From assembly GCF_030285925.1 (NCBI RefSeq), contig NZ_CP127251.1:124001-188000 (forward strand): a stretch of DNA of 64,000 nucleotides. Direction: 5' to 3'. The position numbers and the translations under genes are program-made. Below the pieces are notes generated by a model. That model worked only from the letters and a program-made list of their open reading frames with translations, did no database searches and had not been told where the DNA came from. This stretch comes from Devosia sp. YIM 151766 (GTDB lineage: Bacteria; Pseudomonadota; Alphaproteobacteria; Rhizobiales; Devosiaceae). Shown piece by piece: positions 27,244-36,444 of this stretch. How positions within the stretch are numbered: the first letter of the stretch is position 1; every line of letters begins with the position of its first letter.

Positions 27244-28263
27244 TCAGCCCCGCGCCGTACGCGGCGTCGGCGTTTCCGGCAGCAGGCGATGCGGCGGCTG
27301 ATGACCGTCCATGAATGTGCGGATATTGACGATGACCGCCTCGCCCATCTCCACTCGCGCCTCGAGCGTCGCCGAGGCCATATGGGCGGTGAGCACCACC
27401 CGGCCGGCTTCGGCCAGCGCCAGCAGCCGCGCATTGATGCCGTGCCGGTTTTCGAACACATCCAGGGCCGCGCCTGCCAGATGGCAGATTTCCAACTGCT
27501 CGATCAGCGCCGTTTCATCGACCAGTTCCGGCCGGCTGACATTGACCACATAGGCGCCCAGCTTCATGGCGGCGAGGCGCTCGGCCGAGAGAATACGATG
27601 CGTCTCGCGGGTCAGCGGCGTATGCAGCGAGACGATATCGACCGCTGCCAGCATGGCATCGAGATCGTCCCAATAGGTGGCTTCGAGCGGCGCTTCGACG
27701 CCGGGCGGGCGCCGATTGCGCGAATAATAATGGATGGCAAGCCCGAAAGCGCGGGCGCGGCTCGCCACGGCGGTGCCGATGCGGCCCATGCCCACAATGC
27801 CCAGCGCCTTGCCGCGCAGCCGATGGCCCAGCATCGAAGTCGGCGACCAGCCGGCCCAGGCCCGGTCGCGCACCAGCATCTGCGTGCCCTCGACCAGCCG
27901 CCTTGGCAGCGTCAGCATCAGGGCCGTGGCCATGTCGGCGGTGTCTTCGGTCAATACCGACGGCGTATTGGTCACGGTGAGGCCCGCCGACCAGGCGGCG
28001 TCGAGATCGATATTGTCCACCCCATTGCCGAATTGGGCGATCAGCCGCACGCTGTCGGGCAGGCGGGAAATCAGCTCGGCATCGATCCGGTCGGTAATGG
28101 TGGAAACCAGCACATCCTTGCCGTCGAGCCCGGACAGGATGTCGTCCGGGGCCAGCGCCAGGTCGGCCTCGTTGACATCGGTCTCGAACAGGGTCGCCAT
28201 GCGAGCTTCGATGCTGTCAGGCAGGCGCCTGGTCACCAGGATCTTGGGTTTGCTGGATGTCAT
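27244..28263 (-). CDS. D-2-hydroxyacid dehydrogenase (glyoxylate/hydroxypyruvate reductase-like)
   Basis: A 339-residue NAD(P)-dependent dehydrogenase. The coenzyme loop is GKALGIVGMGRIGTAVASRARAFG (about 150-173). The catalytic triad positions can be seen: Arg in VVNVSRPELVDETAL, Glu in GAALDVFENRHG, His in VLTAHMASATLEAR. The Arg context is unusual: most relatives have N-x-x-RG, here it is NVSRPEL. Likely substrates are glyoxylate, hydroxypyruvate or phenylpyruvate-type acids. An in-frame GTG two codons upstream of the chosen ATG is possible. It is divergent from the SH3 protein gene. The upstream 168 bases (27076-27243, downstream of the gene) hold nothing clear. Confidence 0.87.
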   Translation of the reverse strand: MTSSKPKILVTRRLPDSIEARMATLFETDVNEADLALAPDDILSGLDGKDVLVSTITDRIDAELISRLPDSVRLIAQFGNGVDNIDLDAAWSAGLTVTNTPSVLTEDTADMATALMLTLPRRLVEGTQMLVRDRAWAGWSPTSMLGHRLRGKALGIVGMGRIGTAVASRARAFGLAIHYYSRNRRPPGVEAPLEATYWDDLDAMLAAVDIVSLHTPLTRETHRILSAERLAAMKLGAYVVNVSRPELVDETALIEQLEICHLAGAALDVFENRHGINARLLALAEAGRVVLTAHMASATLEARVEMGEAVIVNIRTFMDGHQPPHRLLPETPTPRTARG

Positions 28264-28365
28264 GCGCACCAGATGAGGACAGCCGGGCGGGCTCTTGCCA
28301 GCCCTTCAGCGACCATTAAGGATCATGGTCTAGTGATAGGGCAATTCCATTCCGTCTGCAAAGTG

Positions 28366-28923
28366 ATGTTCCGTTTGCCCGCTTTTCCGGGCCGTTTGCG
28401 CCCTATTCTGTTGCTGTTGATCGCCCTGGCCATCTTGGTCCCGGTGGCGCCGCCGACAATTCTGGCGCAGGACAATCCGAGCGGCCTGCCGCTGCCGCGT
28501 TTCGTCAGCACCCGCTCCAATCCGATCAATGTCCGGGTCGGTCCGGGCACGCGTTATGAAATCGCCTGGAATTTCCTGGTCTCGGGCGTACCGGTTGAGA
28601 TCATCCAGGAATTCGATACCTGGCGGAAGATCCGCGACATGGATGGCGACGAGGGCTGGGTCCATCAAAGCCTGCTTGTCGGCAATCGCGTCGGCTATGC
28701 GATCCCCTTGCTCGCCAATGGGGAAGTGGCGATGCACGCCAATCCCGCCGAAGACGCGGCGCTGCGCGCCCGCCTTGCCGGCGGCGTCAGGGTGTCGATC
28801 AGCGAATGCACCGGTTCCTGGTGCCGCGTTTCGGCCGGCCAGCCGGGCGAGCGCTCGGCCTATTCCGGTTGGGTGCGCCAGGAAGAACTTTGGGGCGTCT
28901 ATCCGGATGAAAAATTCGACTGA
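28366..28923 (+). CDS. Exported SH3-like domain protein
   Basis: A 185-residue protein with a signal peptide or N-terminal anchor (RLRPILLLLIALAILVPVAPPTILA, about 10-34) and bacterial SH3-like (SH3_4) repeats: FVSTRSNPINVRVGPGTRYEIAWNFLVSGVPVEIIQEFDTWRKIRDMDGDEGWVHQSLLVG and a second degenerate unit ending in YSGWVRQEELWGVYPDEKFD. Such proteins bind or sense the cell wall in the periplasm. The start ATG at 28366 has no strong ribosome binding site; a GTG one codon upstream is also possible. It converges with the large FAD dehydrogenase gene, 12 bases away. Confidence 0.85.
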   Translation: MFRLPAFPGRLRPILLLLIALAILVPVAPPTILAQDNPSGLPLPRFVSTRSNPINVRVGPGTRYEIAWNFLVSGVPVEIIQEFDTWRKIRDMDGDEGWVHQSLLVGNRVGYAIPLLANGEVAMHANPAEDAALRARLAGGVRVSISECTGSWCRVSAGQPGERSAYSGWVRQEELWGVYPDEKFD

Positions 28924-28935
28924 CCCGGCAGCTCT

Positions 28936-31851
28936 CTAGCGGCTCGCCCATTCCAAAAGGCTCGCCAGGCTGACAAAGGGGATGCCGGCATGCTCGGTGA
29001 GGCCCGAGGCACAGGTGGACACCGTCGAGACTCCCAGTTCGCATTTCTCGGGAATATCGCTGCTCACCCGCCGCGTCGCATGCGCGTTGAGCTCGGGGAT
29101 GAACAAGCCCTTGTCGCCGGCATAGCCGCAGCAGGTGACGGACGAGAGCACCGCAACGCTGTCGGCGCAGGCCTGGGCCAGTGCCTCGGTCATCGGCTGT
29201 TCGGCAAGGCGTTGCGCCGAGCAATTGTGGTGCACTGCCAATACCGGCAATTTCTGCGTGATTGTCAGCTTCGGTAGAACGTGGCTGAGGAGGAATTGCG
29301 CCGAATCGGCCACAGGCGCGTCGCCGGGAAATTCTTTGAAATGCTTGGCGCAGGTGGACGCATCGGTCACCACCGGCAGACGGCCGGCATCGGACAGGAT
29401 GGAAAGTTCCTGTTTCAGCGCCCCGCCCACCTCGGCCGCCTGTTCCGGGAAACCCTTGGATTGGAAGGGTTGGCCGCAGCATTGGCCGTTTACCTGTTCG
29501 GGAATGATGACGTCATAACCGGCCCGTTCGAGCAGGGCGACCATGGCCTGAGGCGTCGGCAGCAGATTGTGCCCGGTCCTGGGCGCGCCGAACAGACGGC
29601 TGGGACAGGCGGGGAAATAGACCACGGATGGCCGCCCGGTCTGGGCGATGGGCACGGGAAAGCCCGCCTTTCTCGGGTCCTGCCGGCTATCGCCGGCCTT
29701 CGGCGCGCCCGGTCCATGGCTGAGGGCGCGGGACACGCGCGGCACCCGCTTGCCGGTCAACCGCCTGGCCGCCTCGGTCACCATCTCCACGGCGGAGGCA
29801 GGAATTACGGCCCGCGCCGCATCGGCGGCGGCGACGCCGCTGCGCATCATGGTTTCCACGGCTCCGCGATGATCGGCGGCGAAGCCGGCCAGCGAGCGGG
29901 CCGTATCGCCGCGCCGCCGCGCCCGCTCGCCGATGATCATCGTGCCGGTTTCGATGCCGACCGGACAGCGCAGCGAACAAAGGTTGCAGGCCGCGCAGGT
30001 ATCCAGGCCGGCATATTGGAAATCAGCCTCGAAGCGCGCCAGCCGGGCCGGATCTTCTCCGCTCTGGCGCATGCGGGCGCGTTCGCGTGTCACCGCTATT
30101 CGTTGACGAGGCGTTAACGTCAGGTGATGGCTGGGGCAAGCCGGTTCGCAAAAACCGCATTCAATGCACATATCGACCAAATCGTCGGCCAGCGGCATGA
30201 CCTTGAGGTTCTTGACATGAACCTTGTCGTCGTCATTGAGCAAGACGCCGGGATTGAGCAGCGCCTCGGGATCGAAAATGGCCTTGATGCGATGCATGAT
30301 CGCATAGGCCTTGCCGCCCCATTCGGTTTCGACGAAAGCGGCGATGGCGCGGCCGGTGCCATGCTCGGCCTTGAGCGAGCCGTCATAGCGAACCGAGACC
30401 AGGTCGGACAGCGCCATGGAGAAGGCGTCGAACTTGGCTGCCGAATCAGGCTGAGAAAAATCGCCGCTCATCTGGAAGTGCAGGTTTCCGGCCAGCGCGT
30501 GCCCGAAAATGATGGCGTCCTCATAGCCATGGTCGTCGAGCAATTGGCGCATGTCGACGACGAAATCGGCCAGGCGGTCGATCGGAGCGGCCACGTCCTC
30601 GGTCAGCATGGTGGTGCCCCGGGGCCGCGCCGCGCCGCCGGAGGCGAAAAAGCCCTTGCGGATATCCCATAGAGCGTGGCTGCGCTGCTCGTCGGTCGAA
30701 AAATCGATATGGGTCGCACCATGCCGCGCCAGCAGGTCCACGGCTTTTTCCACCTCGGCGTCGAGCGTTTCGGCATCGGGCGCCGTGACATCGATCAAAA
30801 CGGCCGGCGAATTCTCGGTGAGCCAAGGTAGGAGCGGCGCCATCGGCGGCAGATGCTCGACCGTCGCCAGCGCCCGGCGCTCGATATATTCGGCGGCGGT
30901 GATGCCGGTGGTCACCTGCACCCCGCCATTGGCCATTTCGATGATGGCGCGGCCCGCCGCTTGCGGATCGGGGAAGGGGATCAGCGCCGTCGACTTGAAC
31001 GGGTGCTCCGGCACCGTGTTATAGGTCACCTCGGACACGAAGCCGAGCGTGCCTTCCGACCCCACCATCAGGTGGATGAGGATGTCGAGCGGATCGTGGT
31101 AGTCGACCAGGGCATTGAGCGAATAGCCGACCGTATTCTTGATCCGGTATTTCTTGCGGATCAGGGCGACAAGGTCGGCATCCGCCATCACCTCGCGATG
31201 CAGCCGGTGCAACTGGTCCAGCATGTCGGCATGGGTGATGCGAAAGGCATCGCGACTGGCCGGGTCGCCCGAATCCAGCGCGGTGCCATCCGTCAGCACG
31301 ATCCGCAGCCGCGCCATGGTGTGATAGGTGTTCTGCGTTACCCCGCAGCACATGCCCGAGGAATTATTATTGACCACGCCGCCGATCTTGCAGGTGGCCT
31401 GGCTCGCCGGGTCGGGGCCGATCTTCTTGTCGAAGCGCTTCAAGGCCCTATTGGCCTCCGCCACGATGATGGCGGGGCCGAGCGTAATCTGCTCCGCGCC
31501 GGCGCCAATCTCCAATTTGCGCCAGCCGTCCCCCAGTACCGCCAGCACCCCGTCGGTCACCGCCTGGCCCGATAGCGAGGTGCCGGCGGCGCGGAAGGTG
31601 ACGGGTAGGCCCTCGGCCCGGGCAGTCTCGAATACGGCCCGTACCTCGTCCTCGGTATTGACGAAGGCGACCAAGGCGGGGATCAGCCGATAGGAGCTGG
31701 CGTCGCCGCTCCAGGCATAGGTCATCAGCGGGTCGGTATAGATATTGCCGCGCAGAAATTGGCGCAGACGCGCGGCGGCGCGCTCACCGGCGGCGAGACG
31801 ATCTGGTTCGGGAGCCCGGGGCTGGACGGAGAAGGAAGAGGTTTGCTGCAT
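28936..31851 (-). CDS. FAD-binding and Fe-S D-lactate/D-2-hydroxyacid dehydrogenase (GlcD-GlcF type fusion)
   Basis: A 971-residue respiratory-type oxidoreductase. The first half is an FAD-linked oxidase: PCMH-type FAD domain (LVAFVNTEDEVRAVFETARAEGLPVTFRAAGTSLSGQAV, about 60-100; IGGVVNNNSSGMCCG) and the FAD-oxidase C domain. The second half resembles GlcF: two ferredoxin motifs, CIECGFCEPACP and CAACNLCSLRCP, then CCG domains (FPACPSRLFG, GQCCGQPFQSKG, HHNCSAQRLA, TCCGYAGDKG). Such enzymes oxidise D-lactate or related 2-hydroxyacids and pass electrons to quinones at the membrane. I use ATG 31851; a TTG three codons earlier is possible. A perfect 14-base palindrome lies ten bases upstream of the start. 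A LysR gene precedes it on the same strand. Confidence 0.88.
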   Translation of the reverse strand: MQQTSSFSVQPRAPEPDRLAAGERAAARLRQFLRGNIYTDPLMTYAWSGDASSYRLIPALVAFVNTEDEVRAVFETARAEGLPVTFRAAGTSLSGQAVTDGVLAVLGDGWRKLEIGAGAEQITLGPAIIVAEANRALKRFDKKIGPDPASQATCKIGGVVNNNSSGMCCGVTQNTYHTMARLRIVLTDGTALDSGDPASRDAFRITHADMLDQLHRLHREVMADADLVALIRKKYRIKNTVGYSLNALVDYHDPLDILIHLMVGSEGTLGFVSEVTYNTVPEHPFKSTALIPFPDPQAAGRAIIEMANGGVQVTTGITAAEYIERRALATVEHLPPMAPLLPWLTENSPAVLIDVTAPDAETLDAEVEKAVDLLARHGATHIDFSTDEQRSHALWDIRKGFFASGGAARPRGTTMLTEDVAAPIDRLADFVVDMRQLLDDHGYEDAIIFGHALAGNLHFQMSGDFSQPDSAAKFDAFSMALSDLVSVRYDGSLKAEHGTGRAIAAFVETEWGGKAYAIMHRIKAIFDPEALLNPGVLLNDDDKVHVKNLKVMPLADDLVDMCIECGFCEPACPSHHLTLTPRQRIAVTRERARMRQSGEDPARLARFEADFQYAGLDTCAACNLCSLRCPVGIETGTMIIGERARRRGDTARSLAGFAADHRGAVETMMRSGVAAADAARAVIPASAVEMVTEAARRLTGKRVPRVSRALSHGPGAPKAGDSRQDPRKAGFPVPIAQTGRPSVVYFPACPSRLFGAPRTGHNLLPTPQAMVALLERAGYDVIIPEQVNGQCCGQPFQSKGFPEQAAEVGGALKQELSILSDAGRLPVVTDASTCAKHFKEFPGDAPVADSAQFLLSHVLPKLTITQKLPVLAVHHNCSAQRLAEQPMTEALAQACADSVAVLSSVTCCGYAGDKGLFIPELNAHATRRVSSDIPEKCELGVSTVSTCASGLTEHAGIPFVSLASLLEWASR

Positions 31852-31860
31852 GAGCGGCAA

Positions 31861-31874
31861 ACTAACATGTTAGT
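31861..31874. promoter_or_regulatory. Perfect palindrome ACTAACATGTTAGT before the FAD dehydrogenase
   Basis: A 14-base perfect palindrome located 10-23 bases upstream of the dehydrogenase ATG, where a bound protein would block initiation. It lies in the 69-base gap after the LysR gene. It looks like a dimeric repressor operator (GntR- or TetR-like), but the regulator is not identified. Confidence 0.5.
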
Positions 31875-31920
31875 CTGGCGCTGCGAAGAGTGCTCTTGCC
31901 GGCGATCGCCGGGGCGCACC

Positions 31921-32844
31921 TCATTCCGCTGGCGGCAGGACCTGTTCAGCCGCCGCCTTGATGCGTTCGATCAGCGCTTCCAGCCGGTCCGCCTCGCGTC
32001 GTTCCTTGAGCACATGCACACCGACCACGAAATGGGACATCTCCGCCTCGACCTGCAATTGCAGCAGGCCCTGGGCCTCCAGATGGTCGCGCAGGACATG
32101 GGAGTGCGGCAGCACGGCGTCGGTGGCCAAAGTATAATCGATGCAGGCGGCCAGGGAATTCGAGCCGAAGGTGAAATCGGCCTGCTCGAACAGCGCCTTC
32201 ATGCGCGCCCGCCAGCGATTGGGGTCGAAAAAGCGCTCATGCCGGCTTTCCGGCGGGGTGCTGGTGACCATCGGATAACGCTCGATTTCCTCGCGGCTAT
32301 GCGGACGGTCGAGCAAGGGATGTCCCGCACGGACGAAGTAACCGTTGCTGACGCTGGTCAGCGGGATGAAGTCGGTCGTCACCGCCGGATTGAGATCCTT
32401 GGTTTCATGGCCGAGAAACAGGGCGATATCGCCCGAGAGCAATTGATCGAGCAGGCGGAACTGGTGCCCCAGGCTGACCTGCACCGGTGAGCCGGGAAAT
32501 TCGCGCTGATAATCGAGGATCATGTCCTTGAGGAACAGCGTCCACCACGAATAGCCGGTGCCGATCGCCAGGCCCCGCTCGATGCCGCGCTTCTGCTCGG
32601 CGATATTTTCGAGCGTATTGTCGTAGAGGCGCTGCATCAGGCGGGCATTTTCATACAGCGTTTCGCCGTAGCGGGTCAGACGCACGCCGCGCGATGATCT
32701 TTCAAACAGCGGCGCGCCGACACTTTCCTCCAATTTGCGCATATTGAAGGTCAGCGTCGGCTGGGTGATGAGCAGCGCCGACGCGGCTCCGCTCAAGGTG
32801 CCGGCATCGGCCGCCGCCAGAAATTGAATGAGCAACTTATCCAT
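31921..32844 (-). CDS. LysR-family transcriptional regulator
   Basis: A 307-residue LTTR. The winged HTH is at the N-terminus (LLIQFLAAADAGTLSGAASALLITQPTLTFNMRKLEESVGAPLFERSSRGVRLTRYGETL, about 4-62), followed by a substrate-binding-like effector domain. It diverges from the sugar ABC operon starting at 33255, and a textbook inverted repeat lies 14 bases before its own ATG, so it probably controls itself and the ABC operon. The inducer is unknown. The dehydrogenase gene downstream on the same strand may also respond. Confidence 0.9.
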   Translation of the reverse strand: MDKLLIQFLAAADAGTLSGAASALLITQPTLTFNMRKLEESVGAPLFERSSRGVRLTRYGETLYENARLMQRLYDNTLENIAEQKRGIERGLAIGTGYSWWTLFLKDMILDYQREFPGSPVQVSLGHQFRLLDQLLSGDIALFLGHETKDLNPAVTTDFIPLTSVSNGYFVRAGHPLLDRPHSREEIERYPMVTSTPPESRHERFFDPNRWRARMKALFEQADFTFGSNSLAACIDYTLATDAVLPHSHVLRDHLEAQGLLQLQVEAEMSHFVVGVHVLKERREADRLEALIERIKAAAEQVLPPAE

Positions 32845-32858
32845 GAAACGCCCCCGAC

Positions 32859-32875
32859 TATAGATTTTATCTATA
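32859..32875. promoter_or_regulatory. LysR-type inverted repeat TATAGAT-TTT-ATCTATA
   Basis: A perfect 17-base inverted repeat with seven-base arms, starting 15 bases upstream of the LysR ATG. It fits the T-N11-A LTTR box rule. Likely autoregulatory or activator site for the divergent operon. Confidence 0.6.
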
Positions 32876-33069
32876 ATAAGCCGGCGATTTCGTAGTTTTC
32901 CAGTCCGGTTTTTTGGGCCACATTATGCTGGGAGAGTTGGCGCGTCAGGCTTGGAGCCCATTCACGCGCCGGCGGCGGACAGGGAGGGAATTCGAAGTGG
33001 TTTATCGGCCGTGCAACTTCCATACAAGACGGTTGCCCCGGCCGAGTTTTCTATGTTAAGCCGTAACTG

Positions 33070-33172
33070 ACTGGTTATTTGCGCGATCTGTTCACGCGCT
33101 GAGTGTCAGCCGCTAACGGCTTGATAGAGCAGCGTTTAACAGAATCGATTTTGCGAATATTTAGTAACCAGT
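33070..33172 (+). promoter_or_regulatory. Paired ACTGGTTA / TAACCAGT sites in the ABC operon promoter region
   Basis: The 410-base gap between the LysR gene and the binding-protein gene has no ORF. Besides the LysR box it contains ACTGGTTA at 33070-33077 and its exact inverse TAACCAGT at 33165-33172, 95 bases apart centre to centre, about nine helical turns. These could be two half-operators bridged by a loop. The region is AT-richer than the surrounding genes, as expected of a promoter. Confidence 0.35.
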
Positions 33173-33254
33173 TGGTGATTTAGCGGCGGGGAGGCCGCTA
33201 GGGCATTATCCGGTTCCGGGCTTCGGAACGGTAAGCTTCATGGGAGGAAGACAC

Positions 33255-34547
33255 ATGAGCATTCGACTAGGACGCCGTCAGTTTCTGATGGGATCTTCGG
33301 CTTTGGCTGCTGCGGCGGCTTTCGGCGCAGGCCCCGCCTGGGCCCAGGGTGCCAATCTGCGCCTGACCTTCTGGGGTGGCCAGGACCGCGCCGACCGCAC
33401 TTATGGGGTGACCGATCTTTATACCAGCCGCAATGGCGGCTCGGTCGAGGGTGAGTTCCTGGCCTGGAACGATTATTGGCCCAAACTGGCCACCCAGACC
33501 GCCGGCGGCAATGCCCCCGACCTGATCCAGATGGATTATCGCTTCATCGTCGAATACGCCAAGCGCAACGCCATTGCGCCCCTCGACGAATTTGTCGGCA
33601 ATGTACTCAAGCTCGACGATTTCGACGAAGACCAGCTCGAAGGCGGCAAGGTCGACGGCCAGCTTTACGGCATTTCGCTGGGCGCCAACACCGTCGCCAC
33701 CCTGGTCAACACCGCCGCGTTCGAGGAAGCCGGCATCGAGGCGCCGACCAACGACTGGATTTATGACGACATCATGGAAAAGGGCGAGGCTTTCGCCGCC
33801 GCCAATATCCGTGGCGGCATGAAGATGATGAACGATTCCTCGGGCACCGAGCCCATGCTGGACAATTGGCTGCGCCAGAAGGGCCTGGCGCTCTATACCG
33901 CCGAGGGCACACTGGGCTTCGACGCCGATGCCATGGTGGAATGGTTCACCATGTGGAACAAGTTCCGCGACGCTGGCGTCATCATCTCGCCCGATGAGCA
34001 GGCCATCGATACCGGCGCGCTGGAAACTACGCCGCTAGTCCGTGGCAAGTCGGCGATGATGCCGTCCAATTCCAACCAATTGGTCGGCTATCAAGCCATC
34101 GTTCCCGACCGGCTCGATATGGTCGGCTATCCCCGTCTCGCTCCGGGCGTGGGCGGCGGCCATTATCGCAAGCCTTCGATGTTCTTCTCGGTGGCCGGCT
34201 CCTCGGCCGACAAGGAAGCAACGGCGGCCCTGCTCAGCTTCTTCGTCAACGATCCCGATGCCGGCAAGATTCTCGGCGTCGAACGCGGCGTGCCCTGCTC
34301 GGCTGCCGTGCGCGATGTCGTATCGCCGACCCTGGACGAGCAGAACCAGATCGCGCTGAACTTCGTGGCCAATCTGGGCGACCTGCTGGGTCCCTTGCCG
34401 CCGCCGCCGCCGGCCGCCGCCGGTGAAATCGACATCTCGCTGTTGCGGACGCTGAGCCAGGAAGTGGCCTTCGGCGCCCGGACGCCCGAAGATGCCGGCG
34501 CCTATTTCGTCGCCGAGGCTACGGCCATTCTGGAACGGGCGAGCTAA
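33255..34547 (+). CDS. Sugar ABC transporter substrate-binding protein (CUT1, Tat-exported)
   Basis: A 430-residue family 1 extracellular solute-binding protein. The N-terminus MSIRLGRRQFLMGSSALAAAAAFGAGPAWA is a twin-arginine signal peptide (RRQFL), with cleavage after AWA, so it is exported folded. The mature part starts ANLRLTFWGGQDRAD and shows PDLIQMDYRFIVEYAKRNAIAPLDEF, usual for CUT1 proteins for di- and oligosaccharides. The start ATG at 33255 has GGAGGAAG before it. First gene of an operon with two permeases, two Gfo/Idh/MocA enzymes and an ATPase. The sugar cannot be named from sequence alone. Confidence 0.92.
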   Translation: MSIRLGRRQFLMGSSALAAAAAFGAGPAWAQGANLRLTFWGGQDRADRTYGVTDLYTSRNGGSVEGEFLAWNDYWPKLATQTAGGNAPDLIQMDYRFIVEYAKRNAIAPLDEFVGNVLKLDDFDEDQLEGGKVDGQLYGISLGANTVATLVNTAAFEEAGIEAPTNDWIYDDIMEKGEAFAAANIRGGMKMMNDSSGTEPMLDNWLRQKGLALYTAEGTLGFDADAMVEWFTMWNKFRDAGVIISPDEQAIDTGALETTPLVRGKSAMMPSNSNQLVGYQAIVPDRLDMVGYPRLAPGVGGGHYRKPSMFFSVAGSSADKEATAALLSFFVNDPDAGKILGVERGVPCSAAVRDVVSPTLDEQNQIALNFVANLGDLLGPLPPPPPAAAGEIDISLLRTLSQEVAFGARTPEDAGAYFVAEATAILERAS

Positions 34548-34549
34548 GC

Positions 34550-35497
34550 ATGACCGCGCGCTCTCTTGAATCGGACGCTTCCGTAGGGGAGCGCGCGGTT
34601 CGCCCGTCCATCTGGGCTCGGATCTGGCAGAATGATGCCCCCGGCTATCTGTTCCTGCTGCCCTGGTTCATCGGCTTTTTCGGCCTCACCGTCGGCCCGA
34701 TGATCACCTCGCTCTATCTCAGCTTCACCCATTTCGACCTGCTCACCGCGCCGCGTTGGACCGGTATCGATAACTACATGCGCATGTTCACCAACGACCC
34801 CAAATTCGCGGCGTCGATGCGGGTGACCATGTTTTTCGTCATCTTTTCGGTGCCGCTCAAGCTGGCTTTCGCGCTGGGCGTCGCCCTGCTGCTCAATCGC
34901 GGCATTCGCGGCCTGCCGCTTTATCGCGCCCTGTTCTATCTGCCGAGCCTGCTCGGCGCCTCGGTCGCCATCGCCATTCTGTGGCGGCAGATTTTCGCCG
35001 GCGACGGCCTGGTCAACAAATTCCTCGCCATGTTCGGCATTATCGGACCGAGCTGGATTTCCAATCCGCAATATTCGCTCTGGACGCTGATCATCCTGTC
35101 GGTGTGGCAGTTCGGCTCGCCGATGATCATCTTCCTGGCGGGCCTGCGCCAGATTCCGCAGGACATGTATGAGGCGGCCAGCCTCGATGGGGCCAGCAAA
35201 TGGCGGCAATTCTGGAAGATCACCCTACCGCTGCTGACGCCGGTGGTGTTCTTCAACGCCATCATCCAGACCATCGAGGCGTTCAAGAGCTTCACCCCGG
35301 CTTTCATCATTTCCGGGGGCACCGGCAATCCGATCAATTCCACCCTGTTCTATACGCTCTATCTCTATCAGGAGGCCTTCGGCTTCTTCCGCATGGGCTA
35401 TGCCTCCGCCCTGGCCTGGGTGCTGCTGGCGCTGGTGGGCCTGTTCACCGCCTTCTCCTTCCTGACCTCGAAATACTGGGTCCACTACGATGACTGA
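34550..35497 (+). CDS. Sugar ABC transporter permease (MalF/UgpA type)
   Basis: A 315-residue inner-membrane permease with six main helices. The EAA loop that docks with the ATPase is QDMYEAASLDGASKWRQFWKITLPLLTPVVFF (about 202-233). It starts two bases after the binding-protein stop and overlaps the next permease by eight bases. The first 30 residues are a cytoplasmic extension. Confidence 0.94.
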   Translation: MTARSLESDASVGERAVRPSIWARIWQNDAPGYLFLLPWFIGFFGLTVGPMITSLYLSFTHFDLLTAPRWTGIDNYMRMFTNDPKFAASMRVTMFFVIFSVPLKLAFALGVALLLNRGIRGLPLYRALFYLPSLLGASVAIAILWRQIFAGDGLVNKFLAMFGIIGPSWISNPQYSLWTLIILSVWQFGSPMIIFLAGLRQIPQDMYEAASLDGASKWRQFWKITLPLLTPVVFFNAIIQTIEAFKSFTPAFIISGGTGNPINSTLFYTLYLYQEAFGFFRMGYASALAWVLLALVGLFTAFSFLTSKYWVHYDD

Positions 35498-36377
35498 CGC
35501 GCCCAACAAGCTCACCGTCGTCGGGCTGCGCCGGCTCTCGCCCGCCCAGCGCCGCTTTTTGTCGGTGCTGACCCATGCCGCCCTGCTCGGCGCTTCGGTG
35601 CTGATGCTCTATCCGCTCTTGTGGATGCTGGCCGCTTCCTTCCGGCCGGAAAACGAGATTTTCAGCTCGACCAGCATCATTCCCTCGGCCTGGAGCCTGG
35701 ACGCCTATATTCGCGGCTGGCATGGATTGCGCACCAGCTTCGGCGTGTTCTTCACCAATAGCTTCATCATCTCCATCCTCAGCGTCATCGGCAATGTCAT
35801 GGCCTGCTCCATGGCCGCCTTCGCCTTTGCCCGGCTGGAATTCCGCGGCAAGAAATTCTGGTTCGCGCTGATGCTGCTGACCCTGATGCTGCCCTATCAG
35901 GTGACGCTCATCCCCCAATATGTGCTGTTCCGCCAGCTCGGCTGGGTCAATTCCTTCCTGCCGCTGGTCGTGCCCAAATTCCTCGCCGCCGACGGCTTCT
36001 TCATCTTCCTCATGGTGCAGTTCTTCCGCGGCCTGCCCAAGGAGCTGGACGAGGCGGCGCAGATGGATGGCTGCTCGCCCTGGCGCATCTATTGGAAGAT
36101 CATCCTGCCGCTCTCCATGCCGGTTCTGGCGACGGCCGCCATCTTCACCTTCATCTGGACCTGGGACGATTTCTTCGGGCCGCTGATCTATCTCAGCGAA
36201 ATGCGCACCTACACGGTGATGCTCGGCCTGCGCACCTTCACCGACAGCACCGGCATGTCCGATTATGGCGGGCTTTTCGCCATGAGCGTACTCAGCCTCG
36301 TGCCGATCTTCCTGTTCTTCCTGTTCTTCCAGCGCCTGCTGATCGAAGGCATTGCCACGACGGGGATGAAACGGTGA
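35490..36377 (+). CDS. Sugar ABC transporter permease (MalG/UgpE type)
   Basis: A 295-residue partner permease. The EAA motif is PKELDEAAQMDGCSPWRIYWKIILPLSMPVL (about 180-210), and the C-terminus FFQRLLIEGIATTGMKR is the usual MalG-like ending. Its start lies within the end of the first permease. A 67-base gap follows before the oxidoreductase genes, without a clear terminator. Confidence 0.94.
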   Translation: MTDAPNKLTVVGLRRLSPAQRRFLSVLTHAALLGASVLMLYPLLWMLAASFRPENEIFSSTSIIPSAWSLDAYIRGWHGLRTSFGVFFTNSFIISILSVIGNVMACSMAAFAFARLEFRGKKFWFALMLLTLMLPYQVTLIPQYVLFRQLGWVNSFLPLVVPKFLAADGFFIFLMVQFFRGLPKELDEAAQMDGCSPWRIYWKIILPLSMPVLATAAIFTFIWTWDDFFGPLIYLSEMRTYTVMLGLRTFTDSTGMSDYGGLFAMSVLSLVPIFLFFLFFQRLLIEGIATTGMKR

Positions 36378-36444
36378 CCGACCTTCGCGATATTGCCGGG
36401 CCGATGCCGCGCCCCTGTTTCATGCGACCAGGACCATTGTTGAC

